From positions 99,279,925 through 99,343,924 of the forward strand of contig OY743168.1 of NCBI GenBank assembly GCA_963555705.1: a DNA stretch of 64,000 bases, read 5' to 3'. The notes under the pieces were generated by a model, which saw only the letters and a list, made by a program, of their open reading frames with translations, did no database searches and was not told the DNA's origin. The position numbers were made by a program, and so were the translations under genes. Origin of the DNA: Ligustrum vulgare. Its lineage: Eukaryota > Streptophyta > Magnoliopsida > Lamiales > Oleaceae. Positions 10,928-23,011 of the stretch are shown here, piece after piece (position 1 is the first letter of the stretch; every line of letters starts with the position of its first letter).

Positions 10928-11182
10928 ATATACTGTTGTGCTACTTCAGGAGCAACAACATAATGAATTATCAATATAAAGATCAAAATCTGTCGAATTG
11001 GTTAGAGAAAATCAGATTCAGATTTATGAGCCGCAATTGTTAATGAACAACATCGTAATGAATAGATGTGAATTGCAATTGAATAGTAATAAAAAAATTC
11101 ACATGTCACCAAAATAATTTCAGTGCATATGATTTTACCATCTAACTAATATTTTGATATATGAGATTTTTAAAAAGAAATT

Positions 11183-11218
11183 TCTAACTCAATTTGGTAG
11201 AGACTCTTGCTGATAACG
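11183..11218 (-). other. Primer-binding region of copy 1, tRNA-Ile-like
   Basis: This lies directly inside the 5' LTR. Its plus strand runs from AACTCAATTTGGTAGAG to TGCTGATAACG and resembles the D-arm to anticodon-loop part of plant tRNA-Ile(AAU) as I recall it. The retroelement RNA (minus sense) would therefore be complementary to the inside of that tRNA, not to its 3' end. The same region in copy 2 is 30779-30811. Confidence 0.55.
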
Positions 11219-11392
11219 TGTTATAAACTAGAGAGAAAAATAGAGAAAAGTAGAGACACCAATAAACTTTGTGTATTTTATTATGAACCAGAGCCCCATA
11301 TATATAGGGGAAAAAAGGGATATACAAAGTAATTATAATTAGGGTTAGAGGGGTACAATTGTCATTTACTAATACATATAATATTTACAACA
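11219..11392 (-). repeat. 5' LTR of copy 1 (174 bp)
   Basis: Near-identical partner of 2335-2500. It begins TGTTATAAAC and ends TTTACAACA on the plus strand and is followed by the AATTT duplication. Confidence 0.92.
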
Positions 11393-12328
11393 AATTTGAT
11401 AATATGTTTGACCATCTGCACATTGGCCTCACTCTCATGTGAGGGATTGGTCATGTGAAGGATTGGTCAAGTTCATTGTCAAATTAATTGTGAAAGTAGC
11501 ATGGTCCACGATATTTTACAGAAAAAATCACGCACGCTGGCAGAATCTTACCAGAATATCAGTTGTTGATACGGTGCAGTGGTCTTGATTGCACTTTCTC
11601 GAACAGTGAAAGCAAAAGTTACTCTATTTGTGTCTTCTTTGGTAGTCAATGTGAGTATTTGAGAAGCCAAGTGCAGAAGAGTTCAGGCATACCGGAGTCA
11701 ACATCTTTTGACCAACATTTTAAAACCTTATCCACCTACTGTTTAGTGATCCGTGCCGGCGTCGGACGATAATTTTCTTGCTATTTATTTTGCAGATTTT
11801 TCCCAAGTTCAAGCAAGTGTTTGGTAAATGATCTATAAACTGATTTATAAATTATACATATTTTTTTCTTCCAATTTTCAATCATATATTTTACCTCATA
11901 ATCGTAAATAAATCAGTTTATGACCTTTCGCGATCTTCGTTTCCAACTTACGATATCTTTTCTTTCTTTTTGTCATGTTCAATTGGTCGAGTGCCTAGTA
12001 GAGCCAAGGGAGCTTCGTGTAAACCATGTCAAATCAAGACTAATTAATATGCGAACGGAATAGATTATAACATCTTGAGTAGGAAGATGAAAAGTTATGA
12101 GACTGGTAAATTGATAGGGAAATGGTTATATGAACCACGGATAGAGAATGCCCTTCGAAGCGCAAGAATATTGTTTCACCCTATTTCAAGTCCTTTTATC
12201 ACGTATAAATGTTTTAGTGTGAGATCTCCAAATATTTGCATGTATAGGTGAATTGATGTATTTAGAGTGTGCTTTATCTAACTTGATCAATGAGATTTGA
12301 AGTTACCATATCAAACTCAAGAGAACAA

Positions 12329-12520
12329 GCCCTGTTTGAGATTCATTATTTCAAAATAATATGATTGTAATAGTAATTTTTGAAGAATATATAGTTAAAA
12401 GTGAAGATTCTTTTGTGTTTATGTATAGATAATTTTATTGGTAGAATATATTGTTAAAATGAGTTTTTTTTTTTTTTAACAAAAAATTGAAGTTTGAAAT
12501 AATAGGTACCAAACATGAGC
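12329..12520. mobile_element. MITE-like repeat, copy 1 of 3
   Basis: It begins GCCCTGTTTGAGATTCATTA and ends GGTACCAAACATGAGC, giving imperfect inverted ends. Diverged copies lie at 18621-18806 and 31625-31793, all about 170-190 bp, with shared internal AGATTATTTTATTGGTA-like sequence. Confidence 0.6.
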
Positions 12521-13134
12521 CAAATGAGTAAGAAACCTTTTCATGATATGCATAACAAACTTTGGTAAAGAAAGAGTAATTCTAGAGAGAGATTTTTTGA
12601 GGATATTTTTAAGTGACATTGTGATATGTCATACATTCATTAGATGATGAAAAAACTAAGTGGTAGTATAATTATTTTTACCACCCAATAAATGTATAAA
12701 ATGTCATAATAACTTAAAAATGTCTCATAAAAATGTTTCTCTATGATTATTGGTAAAGAAATTATCCAAAATCACAATCTAATATACATGGACCATGATT
12801 ATTATCATGTTAGAAGTACATGAATAAAATCTACGTAAAAATTGGAGTGCACTTTTTGTGTAAGATTCGTTCAAACTATTGTCATGAAATCTTCAAGCAA
12901 CAATGATAGATTGTTACAAGGTCTCGAACCTAACAAATCAAGTAAGTGGTTGAACATTCTAAACATTTTAGAGTTTTGAGATCGAAATATTTTGGCCCTA
13001 GAAAAAGTGAATTAAATCATGCAAGAGTGATTTGTCTTTCTAAACACTTTAGAGTTTTGAGTTGAAAATGCTCGACACCTAACAAGGTGAATTAAATCAA
13101 GCAAGTCATTGATTCCCCAAAATGCATTAGAGTT

Positions 13135-13296
13135 CAGGGATGGAGCTGGGGAAGGTCCTTGTGGTGGGGGCTGGACCCCTCAGTTTTCTGATATTACGCT
13201 ATCGTTTCTTCTATTTTTATAAAAAATTATTTTGCATTAATTTTTAATTTTTTTAATATGAGGACCCCCAACAAAAATTTTCTGGCTCCTTCCGTG
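13135..13296. mobile_element. hAT-type MITE, 162 bp
   Basis: The inverted ends are CAGGGATGGAGC and, from the other side, CACGGAAGGAGCC. The element is flanked by a perfect 8-bp duplication TTAGAGTT (13127-13134 and 13297-13304), the hAT signature. It has no coding capacity. Confidence 0.8.
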
Positions 13297-15019
13297 TTAG
13301 AGTTTGAGCTCGAAAGATGCAAGGCTTCAAAGGGGCTAAATTGTTAAATCCCAATACATGCAATATTTATACTACTACAACTGAAGTTAGAAAAACAAAA
13401 ATCACAATATTATTATTATATAAGTTTGACTGTCGGTACAATAAATATTTTTCTAGAGATCATTGAATAGCACTAAAATTCGAGTTTCAAGAATAATCAC
13501 TATACATATGAATCAGAATTATTACTCCATGGTACTAATTAGTGACGTGAATAAAGTATGCACAAATTTCCAATCATTTCATGAAAAACGTTTGTTACCT
13601 AAAAACAAGAATGAATTATTTAAATAGAGAGACTACTATCAGTCTACATCTATCACACTTGTGGTATTTAATTAACAGATTAAAGATAATGAATTATTAA
13701 AAAAAAAAAAAACTATAGATTTAATTTTGGCTCGGTTCGGAGTTAAACAGGCGAGGGACTTTGCAACTGATTCCACATGGCATTACTTAGATGCTTAGCA
13801 CACGGTTGTAGCCGGAATTAGCCTGCACGCGACCTTGTCATATGTGGTCACGTAAAGCGTATATTAATTTCAAGTTCAAACAACGTAAAAACTAAAAACA
13901 GAGGTATATTAAAATTGTTCACAAGTTTACTTTTGGTCTTACACGTAGGCTACTGTAATTTCAAAGTGTCAAAATATTTACAATTGAATAGTAATATAAG
14001 GACATCAAACCTAAACTCGAGATACAGTGTGCGGACAGGTAAAATAATTGTCAATATTGACAACAAATCATTAACAATTCGAAACCATGTTCAATGCCTT
14101 AAATACACGTGATTTGAGATTTTGGATCTGATATTTTTGAACGTGAAGACGAGAAAAAAAAATTGGTGAAAGTTTATTTCGTTTTTTAGACAGAGTCTAT
14201 ATGGTTGAGAAAAATCTATCTGGATGAAAATACGTAGAATCAATATCCATAAAAGACAAAACATAATTTGAAGACTAAGATCTGAATGTATAAAATCTAT
14301 ATCTATATTGTATATTAAAGTTCTTGAGTTGGAGCGGATTCCAATTCAGGTTTTTTCGCCCAAACTCACTAATTAATTGTACATACTCTACAATTAATAT
14401 ATATTATATTATTGATTTTTTTGTGTATTTATTAAATTCATTTCATAATAAATTATGCAATAACAATAACATATTAATGTTTATAAATGGATTTCCTAAC
14501 TCTTTGTTTGCCTCTTCGTGTCCAATGAAAATAGTGATTAATAGGTTAAAAAATGATTTCATTTAATTTGCATGACATTTTTTTCTTAATCTATATTAAA
14601 TGAATGATAATAATATAAAAAAATTAAAATAAATCAATTATACAAAGATGTTTAATCGTGCAAATTTAATCAAAGAAATATCAAATAAAAATAAGTTATT
14701 AAAAACTCAACGATTTTATCTATAATATTTATTTTTTAAAATCTTTATACACACATCTAGGTCATTGCAAAATAAAAATTCATTTTTATATCTGTATAAC
14801 AAATTCGTTAAATTCTAGGAATTCTCATTGCTTTATTTAATTATACTATTGAGAGTGATAACGGCTAAATAAGCCAACTAAAAAATTGACAATTGTATTG
14901 AAAAATATTGATCTTTTAAATTTTCAAACTTTGATGGTTTCTAATTCCTATTATTGTATCTTTTAAATTTTGGCTCTTTAGAAAACTTTGCATTATTTAT
15001 TATGATTATTGCTTTATTT

Positions 15020-15290
15020 GATCAAATATAATTTCTTATTTTATATATTAAAGTCTCACAAAAGTATGTCTTGTGTTACTAATAATAATAATTTGATAAA
15101 TCATATAATTTCTTATTTTATAAAAAAATTCTCACTAAAGCATGCAAGATATTACTACTACTAATAATAAAATTCACATTATAAAATGTCTAATGTTTCT
15201 AATAATAATAATTTGATCAATTGTAATTTCTTATTTAAAAAAAAAATCTCACAAAAGCATGTCATTGTGAAGAAGATTGAAATAAGACAA
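15020..15290. repeat. Three diverged ~85-bp repeats inside the Helitron
   Basis: Each unit has ATAATTTCTTATTTTATA, then CTCACAAAAGCATGTC-like sequence, then ACTAATAATAATAATTTGAT. The copies differ by many substitutions. Confidence 0.6.
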
Positions 15291-16755
15291 GCATTTTGTT
15301 CATAATAATACTATTATAATCACAAAATAAGGTCCAAGTAAAGCATCTTTAATGTTACCATTATTAATGATAACTAATTGCATTAGGATGAACAGGATAC
15401 GTCTTAAATCAATTTGAACTGTCCTAAGTATGGTATAAAGATAGCTTCTTAAAGTAATTATTTTGTTTGTATAATTACCTATAAGATTAACAATTGTTTT
15501 AAATATCTCAGTATTCAATAATTGTTATCAACTAACGTTTTATATATTGAAAATAATATTGTTATTAGACATAATAAGTAATAGCATTAACATGTCTTAT
15601 ACTATAAAAAGTACTAACACAAAAAAAATGTTTATAATTTCTAATAAAGAAAGCACGGCTTATATTATGAAAAATTACTAACTAAAAAACTTTTTTTTTT
15701 ATTATAATACAATTAGAAATTATTACAAATTTCGATAGTTACTAACACCGTATAGTTATTATTTAGTTTTTTATATATACTTATTCTTTGTTTGAAACCT
15801 ATTCCACATTAGTAGTTGTTAATTAGACTGCATGATTATCCTGAATTCTTAATTGCTGGTATTAGAAGTTTAAGAGTCTATAATTGAGAATGGTAATTGT
15901 CAAAGTACTCCGTTTTCTCTTTAAATATTCGCAAATATTGAAAGTCATCTTACCTGCAACACTTCATATTGTGCTTCTATACATTCAACATTTGTACTCT
16001 TGAAAGATCTTAACAAACATCGTGCAGACTTGAGGTTAAAACTCCATTGGGCTAGAAAATGGTTTGTACCCAAGCACGGAAAAAATAATAAATGCATGGA
16101 AATGATTTCCATAGAAAAAGATGTGTTATGGTCCCAAATTTAACACACGTTTTTTAAATTTCTAATTGTATTTTAGTTTGTGTTGACAACATTGTTCTAT
16201 AATCTACGTGCATTATTTACCAATATAATTTGTATTCAGAGTAATAGGTTTTAAGTTATAGTTAAGGGTCACCCCATTAATACTTACAACCATCTATTGA
16301 GTGAACATGAAATTTAATGCATTCGGCGCGTCACATTTGTTAAAAACCGAGGAAATTACCCAATAACAAGCCATAAGTTCAGACTCTTTTTTTATTTTTT
16401 TATTTTTTTATAAGACTTACGTCTGGCCAACAACTGACTGTTTTTTCCCTAAAGCAATTTGCAATTTAAAGTCTTTTGTTGAAATAACGGGACCAGGTTT
16501 GCAACTTTGAATCCTAATGAAAACTCAACGTATAATATAAAGCAATAGTTGAAAGCACATACCCCTCAAGGAGGGCCATTCTTGCTCCAATATTGAACAA
16601 TGTTGAAAACATAAATAGATACACGATTTTTACTAAATCATGCTGAATAAAATATATATATTAGTTCAAATACATTTTGTAAATTGGACAGCATGAGAGG
16701 TTTGTTTGGAGACGTACATTCCACATAGTTCTTAAATTGAGTAAAATGTTCTAGT

Positions 16756-17126
16756 GTGTATAACCACGAGTTGAAGCTGAGAGTCAATGCTCCAATAATG
16801 TTGTTGAGAAATATTGATCATGCTTCGAGATTGTGCAACAGAACTAGGTTAATTATTTCTAGGCTTGGACACCATGTTTTGGAGGCCTCAATTCTATCGG
16901 GGAGTAATGCAGGGCAAAAGGTTTTTATTCCAAAAATGTCGTTAACTCCTTTAGATCCAATGTTGCTTTTTAAAATTTCAAAGAAGACAGTTCTCTTTAA
17001 TAGTATCTTACGCCATGACGATCAATAAGAGTCAATTACAACTATCCCACGTTGGTCTTTTCTTGGGAAGATCAGTATTTAGTAATTGTCAACTATATGT
17101 AACAATATCTAGAATTACATATGTGA
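16756..17126 (+). pseudogene. Helitron helicase (PIF1-like) C-terminal remnant
   Basis: The frame from 16756 to 17028 reads HELKLRVNAPIMLLRNIDHA, LCNRTRLIISRLG and KVFIPKMSLTP, the conserved stretch near the end of Helitron PIF1-type helicases, which unwind DNA during rolling-circle transposition. A frameshift before position 17015 moves the next conserved block, AMTINKSQ, into another frame, followed by LSHVGLF and QLYVTISR. Upstream helicase motifs, including the ATP-binding loop, were not found. The remnant lies about 200 bp before the Helitron 3' end, as expected for this family. Not functional. Confidence 0.85.
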
Positions 17127-17945
17127 CGAGGAAGGTAAATCAATCAATTTAGCTACAAATGTCGTATTTAAATAAGTGTTTCAAAATTTGTATTAACTTC
17201 TATTTAGAAATACAAAATTTTATAAGTTCTCGTGTTCATAATATTTTTTATTATATATTGTGATTCTATGTTTTCCTATAATAAAATATTATCACTATCA
17301 AAGATTCCGTGCAACGCACGGGTGTGAAACTAGTATATATAAAAACAGAAGTGCCGTAAAAAAAAATTTCCCGCCCATTTTCAGTTTCTATTTTTGGAAT
17401 TTTTTTTTTTCAATTGAATTTCCGGAATTGGGAAATGAGTTGTTGATAATTAATGAGACATTTAATGTGGGAAAGTGTGTAATGCATTTTAAATAGGCAC
17501 TTGACTACATGTATTGAATGCTAATAGTTTGTCTATATATATATATTTATTTATTTTAGGGAACTATATTCATACAACACATTTTTTTAAATTTACTCCA
17601 TAGTTTAATTGCAAGATAGATCTTCGGTATTTGTTTAGTTTTGCTTTTATATCCTTAACTTTTTTTTAATCGCATTGTTATTTATAACATTCAATTAATT
17701 AATAAATTTTATTTCTAATCGCAATTTCTATTCAAATATTCTACTAATTTGCATTGAAAGGATGTGCAAATATTTTTTTTAACTTTTGTATTAATTATTT
17801 ATTTTGATTATTTTAAAATATGAGAGATAAATAAGTCTTTTTCGCCAACAAAACAAATATATTGAAGTAAAATCGTCTCAAAAGACAAGATGTGGAAATT
17901 AATAAAGAGTTGATGATAAAAAAATTATAAAAATTTTTAATATAA

Positions 17946-18039
17946 CTATTATAATTTGAAGTAGTTTTATTGTTTGTAAAATTTTAATAATTATTTTAAT
18001 ATAATATTATTTTTTATGCATTTTGTATACGGGAGAAAT
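17946..18039. repeat. Direct repeat, left copy (partner 19041-19131)
   Basis: About 93 bases beginning CTATTATAATTTGAAGTAG and ending ACGGGAGAAAT recur 1.1 kb downstream in the same orientation with few differences. Confidence 0.8.
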
Positions 18040-18620
18040 TATGTATAAGCATTAAAAATTAACAAGCACTTATCAAAATTCATATTGTTAAATTGCAACT
18101 TTCGTAGATCATTTTTGTTTTCCAGTCTAAAATACTTTCCAAAAATTGGAATGCATTAATATTCATCATTAATTGCTTTATAAAAAATAAATTTTATAAA
18201 GAAATTAATACATTTGGAAAACTACACATTAACTTTGAAAAACAAAAATAACTTTACTTTTTCGTGCATTATTTGTGCATTAATTAGATTAATATTTTAT
18301 TAAACTTTAATATTTGTTCTTTTTTGTTTAGTTAAAAATATTAGTGACAAATAAGTTTGTTTACACTTCTTAATAGATTTTTTTTTTCCAGAAAGCAGTA
18401 ATTTTTTTTTTAGAAAACGGTTACTATTCATTTTTTTTTTAATTATTTGAATTAAACTTGCTTGCATCAACGTAAGAGGTACTCATGATAATTAATAATT
18501 TATTGAAACTAAAACTAATTATTATGTCATCACATTGATATACATTTGAATGGTATTATGGAAATCATTTTACATAGTGAAATTAATTACTATGTTATGC
18601 ATGACGTGTTGACTGCATTT

Positions 18621-18806
18621 GGTCCCTATTTGAGACCCATTATTTGGAATAATGTGTTTTTGAATAGTAAATTGTTTGGAGAATGTGTAGTTAAAAATTG
18701 GAGAATATTTTTGGACTTATGTTAGATTATTTTATTGGTATAATGTGTGGTTGAAAATGAGTTTTTAAAAAATGAGATTTAAAAATAATAGGTACCAAAC
18801 AGGGGC
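18621..18806. mobile_element. MITE-like repeat, copy 2 of 3
   Basis: It begins GGTCCCTATTTGAGACCCAT and ends GGTACCAAACAGGGGC, and is related to 12329-12520 and 31625-31793. Confidence 0.6.
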
Positions 18807-19171
18807 TTGATGACGCGTTAGTGCAATGGAAAATGAAATTGAAATTATTAAGGATGTTCATTTTAATACTTAAAAACGCAACTCCAAACAATGTGCAAAA
18901 ATATCTGTTAATTTCGATAAAAAATAATATCAATTTTTTATCGAACAACAACTTCATTTTTTTTTTTTTGAAAAAATGTGGAAAACTTAATAATCATTTA
19001 CTACTTAAATATATAAATTGATTTTTATTAATCAAAGAAGCTATTATAATTTGAAATAGTTTTATTGTTTGTAAAATTTTATTAATTATTTTAATATATT
19101 ATTTTTTATACATTTTGTGTACGGGAGAAATCTTATCTTAATCATAATATATTATTATTATTATTATATTA

Positions 19172-20895
19172 TCTATAGTATATATTAAACCACAACAGCC
19201 GTAAAAAAAATTTCCCACCCACTATCACTTATTTTTTTGGAAACCTTATGTTTTTTTGTGTTTTTTTTTTCCTGATTTCCGATACAATTGTTTAACATTA
19301 ATTACTAACTTGAATATGTATTGGAATAGGTGGAAGACGTGTCATGCCAGTGACCTTTCATTTGTTGATGTTGAATTGATTAATGAGGTGTGGATGGAAA
19401 ATGACTTTTCATTTTTCCATTTCATATTAAATGCTCGATGCAATTTTTTGCTGGCTTAAGTATTAATTAGTATTAATACATTTTTTTGAATAAAAAAAAT
19501 ATAAGATTAATTTTAATAATTGTCTAAAAATTATATGATCTAAAATTCTTGGTATAATTTTTTGACCTTCAATGTTATCCAGTTGCCGTGTCATGATAAT
19601 TGCAAGATTTGCGTAAGTATTATTTTAACTACTTGATTTTATATGTAAAACTATAATGTTATTGGTTAAGAATGAATAATATTTTTTTAATAATTCTTAA
19701 TTTTAATAGTTGTGTAAAGGTTATATGGTACAATTTTTGCTATAATTTTTTTACTCCAACATTGTCGATTGTTATATCATGATAATTGCTAGATTTATGA
19801 AATTGTTATTTTGACCACTTGATTTTATAGGTGAAAATATAATTTTATTGGTCAAATACAAATATTTGTGGGTTAAGATTCAGCACGCTTTTATAATTAT
19901 TATGATTCTTATTTTTGAATGAAAAATTTAAAGCTTAAATACGATAAGAGAATGCATAAACCATTAGAAATATATTAATACATTCCACATAATCAATATT
20001 GTATCCATAATATTAAATAAAAAACATGATACACCATTAAATAAACTACTAAATCTGGATTTTCTTTGAAGTTGACCATAACTCATAAAAATTATTGAAA
20101 TTAACAATCATTTTTATTTGTCAAATACAAATATTTGCTCTTAAGATTAAACAAAAGCTTATAATTATTGTGATTGATGTTTCTGAAAGAAATTTAGATA
20201 AAATGTTAAATACGTGAGGAAAATGCAAAAATTGTGGTTAAAAGCGAATAATATTCTTTTAATCATTCTTAATTTTAATAGTTGTGTGAAGATTATATGG
20301 TATACCATTTTCGTTATAATTTTTTTGTCACCAACATAGTATGTTGTCATATCATGATAATTGCTAAATTTATATAATTATTATTTTAACTACTTGATTT
20401 TTTAATTAAAAATATAGTTTTATTGGTTAAATACAAATATTTGTGGGTTTAAGATTAAGCACACATTTATAATTATTGTGATTTATATTTTTGAATCAAA
20501 ATTGGAAAAACTTAAATACGAGAGGCATAAATCATGAGAAATAATTGATACCTTCCACAATATATTTATATTTGAAGAATACTTTAGTATTATTTACTAA
20601 TGTATTAAGTAAAATACTAAAGTATCCGACAAACATAGCATCCTCAATATCTCACTTATTTTTATTTATGGATTAAAATGGTGTAGTATTGAATTTATAA
20701 TGCTTATACTAAACTTAAAAGAAAAGTGTTGACATATTTTATTACAAATCAAATTTGTATTTCAATTGGAAAATTGCATTCGTACAGGGCCTGTACCTGT
20801 AGGATTACTCTTTTCAATATACCAAAATTATTCACTAATTTTACAATATATTTTGAACGATACAATATCCGTGCATCGCACAGGTGATACACTAG
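19172..20895 (+). mobile_element. Non-autonomous Helitron with internal repeats
   Basis: The 5' end is TCTATAGTATATATTAAACC and the 3' end is hairpin GTGC-ATC-GCAC (20871-20881) followed by CTAG at 20892-20895 and T. Three diverged units containing CATGATAATTGC and ACTACTTGATTTT recur at about 19590, 19780 and 20350. No coding region was recognised. Confidence 0.65.
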
Positions 20896-21230
20896 TAATA
20901 TTTTTATAGATGGAGCATTGTACCTAAACACGTACTGCTAACATTATATGGAAATCTTGACCCTCGACCAAAGGATCTTTAGCATAGATATCAATTTAAT
21001 GAATTTGTTCTATTTTTATTTCTTCACCAATTTTTTTGAATCAATACAATTAGTCCTTGTTTCATCGAAATTTTTATCTAATCAAAGTTGAAGTGTACGA
21101 TTAATTATAATCACATATTTCATAGATCCCACAATTTTTTTAATAATATATCTCATTAGCTTTTATCAAAATTCACTAAAAAATTAATTTTTAATCTTCA
21201 CAGGCTTAATTTGCATTTATAGTGTACATG

Positions 21231-21332
21231 TTTGATCACCTCCCCGCCGCAGGGAGGGGATTAATTTGCCCACCCCTCTCACAGGGGGCGGGCATTTTGT
21301 TACCCTCCCTGCCACGGGGAGGGTAACAAAAT
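21231..21332. repeat. Cluster of three GC-rich hairpins
   Basis: Three inverted repeats lie side by side: about 21236-21260 (CCTCCCC against GGGAGGGG), about 21268-21293 (GCCCACCCCT against AGGGGGCGGGC), and 21294-21332 (perfect 16-bp arms starting ATTTTGTTACCC around a 7-base loop). The cluster is flanked by an 11-bp direct repeat TTTATAGTGTA (21216-21226 and 21334-21344). The surrounding DNA is strongly AT-rich. Confidence 0.8.
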
Positions 21333-21477
21333 TTTTATAGTGTATCCATTACCCATTATTTTTTTAAGAATTTCTTTCAGGTGCTTTCTGACCAAGTTCA
21401 ACGTATAAAGATAGTTTTATTTGCCTTTCACGAACATTTAAGACAAAGGAGACGTTTTTGACAATTTATGGGTCTTT

Positions 21478-21497
21478 CTTCTTCTTCTTCTTCTTCT
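21478..21497. repeat. (CTT)n microsatellite
   Basis: About seven CTT triplets in a row. Confidence 0.9.
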
Positions 21498-22111
21498 CAA
21501 AAGAATTAAGAGCGTCAAACACAATCATATAAATTATATAGATCTTAGTACTTTTTAAATATGAAAATAATCGATAGAAAAAGTTTCATGTTACTCCTCT
21601 TAATAGACTCGAATAATTTGAAATTTTAAGGTCTTACAATTTTTTTGGTAGCATTGTGACGTATCCCGTAATACACGAACAATTTGTATGTGACGAGATA
21701 AGCCACAAGTTTGCCAAAAAAACCGTAATAATATGACATTGGAATCTAAAAAGTTCACACAATAAAAAACTCAAACAAGTCGTCAAATGCCTAAATTAAC
21801 TTTGTCAACAAGTCACTATCTAGAGAGAGAATATCGAGGATAAAATCTCTTATCACTTAAAAAAAGAATATGAAAACAATAATCAATGTGATTTTTAAAA
21901 TTGAAACTTCAAAACTCAATTAATTAATTGTATATGATCATCGAGATCACTTGTAACGCAATACAAGAAAATGGGTGGGATTGAAAATAGTACGAGGTAT
22001 AACTTAAGAGGAGATATAAAAGCGTTCAAGAATCACATATAAAATCAACACACGCGATATGTGATTGGTTGAAAATTTGAATGAAACAAAAAGGTTTTGA
22101 AATGCATTAGT

Positions 22112-22130
22112 GGGTGGGTGGGTGGGTGGG
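22112..22130 (+). repeat. (GGGT)n run, strong G-quadruplex sequence
   Basis: Five GGG runs are separated by single T, the tightest-loop form of a quadruplex-forming sequence. Confidence 0.85.
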
Positions 22131-23011
22131 TGCGTGCGGGTCCATTTGTGGTTTACCTGTAAACAATTTTCCCACTATCTATTACTAAGCAAACACAATT
22201 GGTCATTTCAAAATTTTTAACTACTTTAGCAATAATTTGAATTCAGATTCAGAAGCACAATTTATTTATTCAAATTTTCGTTTGGTAGGATTTAGGAATA
22301 GGATTAACACACAATTTGCTGCTACCTTAAGAAAGCTAACACTATGATTTTTCTCTCACTTTTTCAAACTTGAAGCAACGGATTATATTAACAAATTTTC
22401 CTAAGAAAGTTAAAACGTATAACTAATTACTCAATCGAAAGTGGGATTTAATTTCTTGACGCAATAATCATATCATTGAGGACATCATACAATTGTTTTT
22501 TTGCTTAATAAACAAAAATTTTACATGGACATGAAAATCGAATATTAAAGACATAACGTCAATTATTTGGATAATGGTAAGGTGCATATATGATGAAGTA
22601 CATGACTCACTTCTTCATCACTCAATGTTGACGTGTCTAATTTAAATTTTCATGTCACAATTTCATATCCATGTTGAAAAGCTCCTTAACAAATAAATAG
22701 TATTATAGTAACATGCTTTTTGAAAACTAGCATTCGTTTGATAAACTATTTCTAAACAATTTTATAAACAAAACATTTTCTCAAATTACTTTTTAACCAC
22801 ATACATTTTTTCAAATCACTTTTCAACCACATACAAATTGAGCCACTATTTAATAGAAATTAAAATCAGATTTTTAGTAAATTTTTATAAAAGTTAATGA
22901 GACGTGTTCTTAAAAAAATGTGGGACCCATGCAATATGTAATTTTGATTAATTATTGATTTTAATTTTGATAAAAATTTAATTTTTAATCAAAACCAAAG
23001 AGGCCTGAATG

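Larger units (their letters stand above)
2335..11392 (-). mobile_element. Non-autonomous LTR retrotransposon, copy 1
   Basis: Direct LTRs (2335-2500 and 11219-11392) begin TG and end CA. They are flanked by the 5-bp duplication AATTT (2330-2334 and 11393-11397), so this is a complete insertion. Polarity is minus: a polypurine tract reading AAGGGGGAG on the minus strand abuts the left LTR, and a primer-binding region abuts the right LTR. I found no gag, protease, reverse transcriptase or integrase, so it must have moved with enzymes supplied in trans. Instead it carries, on the plus strand and therefore antisense, a Cys-cluster protein gene (9402-9953) and a LOG fragment (10264-10431). A Ty3/gypsy piece is nested at 5385 to about 9084. 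Copy 2 of the family lies at 24846-30850. Confidence 0.9.
11398..14301. other. Intergenic stretch with two MITEs, no gene seen
   Basis: AT-rich sequence without a supported gene. It contains the MITEs listed at 12329 and 13135 and several long A or T runs. An open frame at 11563-11772 has no recognisable family. Confidence 0.55.
14302..17333 (+). mobile_element. Helitron with a decayed helicase
   Basis: The 5' end reads TCTATATTGTATATTAAAG after an A. The 3' end has hairpin CCGTGC/GCACGG (17307-17321) and CTAG at 17330-17333 followed by T. This fits insertion between A and T without target duplication. The C-terminus of a Helitron helicase survives at 16756-17126. I found no replication initiator domain. 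The 5' boundary is the less certain of the two. Confidence 0.7.
17331..19171 (+). mobile_element. Second Helitron-type segment abutting the first
   Basis: Starting at the end of the first Helitron, TAGTATATATAAAAAC and the next 40 bases (GCCGTAAAAAAAAATTTCCC) match the 5' end of the Helitron at 19172. No separate 3' terminus was found, so the end is drawn at the next element. It contains one MITE and one half of a 95-bp direct repeat. No genes seen. Confidence 0.45.
20896..23003. other. Intergenic stretch with unusual GC islands, no gene seen
   Basis: No supported gene. It contains the GC hairpin cluster at 21231, a (CTT)n run at 21478-21497 and a quadruplex-type run at 22112, all listed separately. 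The rest is plain AT-rich sequence. Confidence 0.55.

Noticed and set aside
13741..13860. GC-richer patch that might be a structural RNA
   Set aside because: I could not fold it into a known RNA or match it to 5S rRNA or an snRNA.
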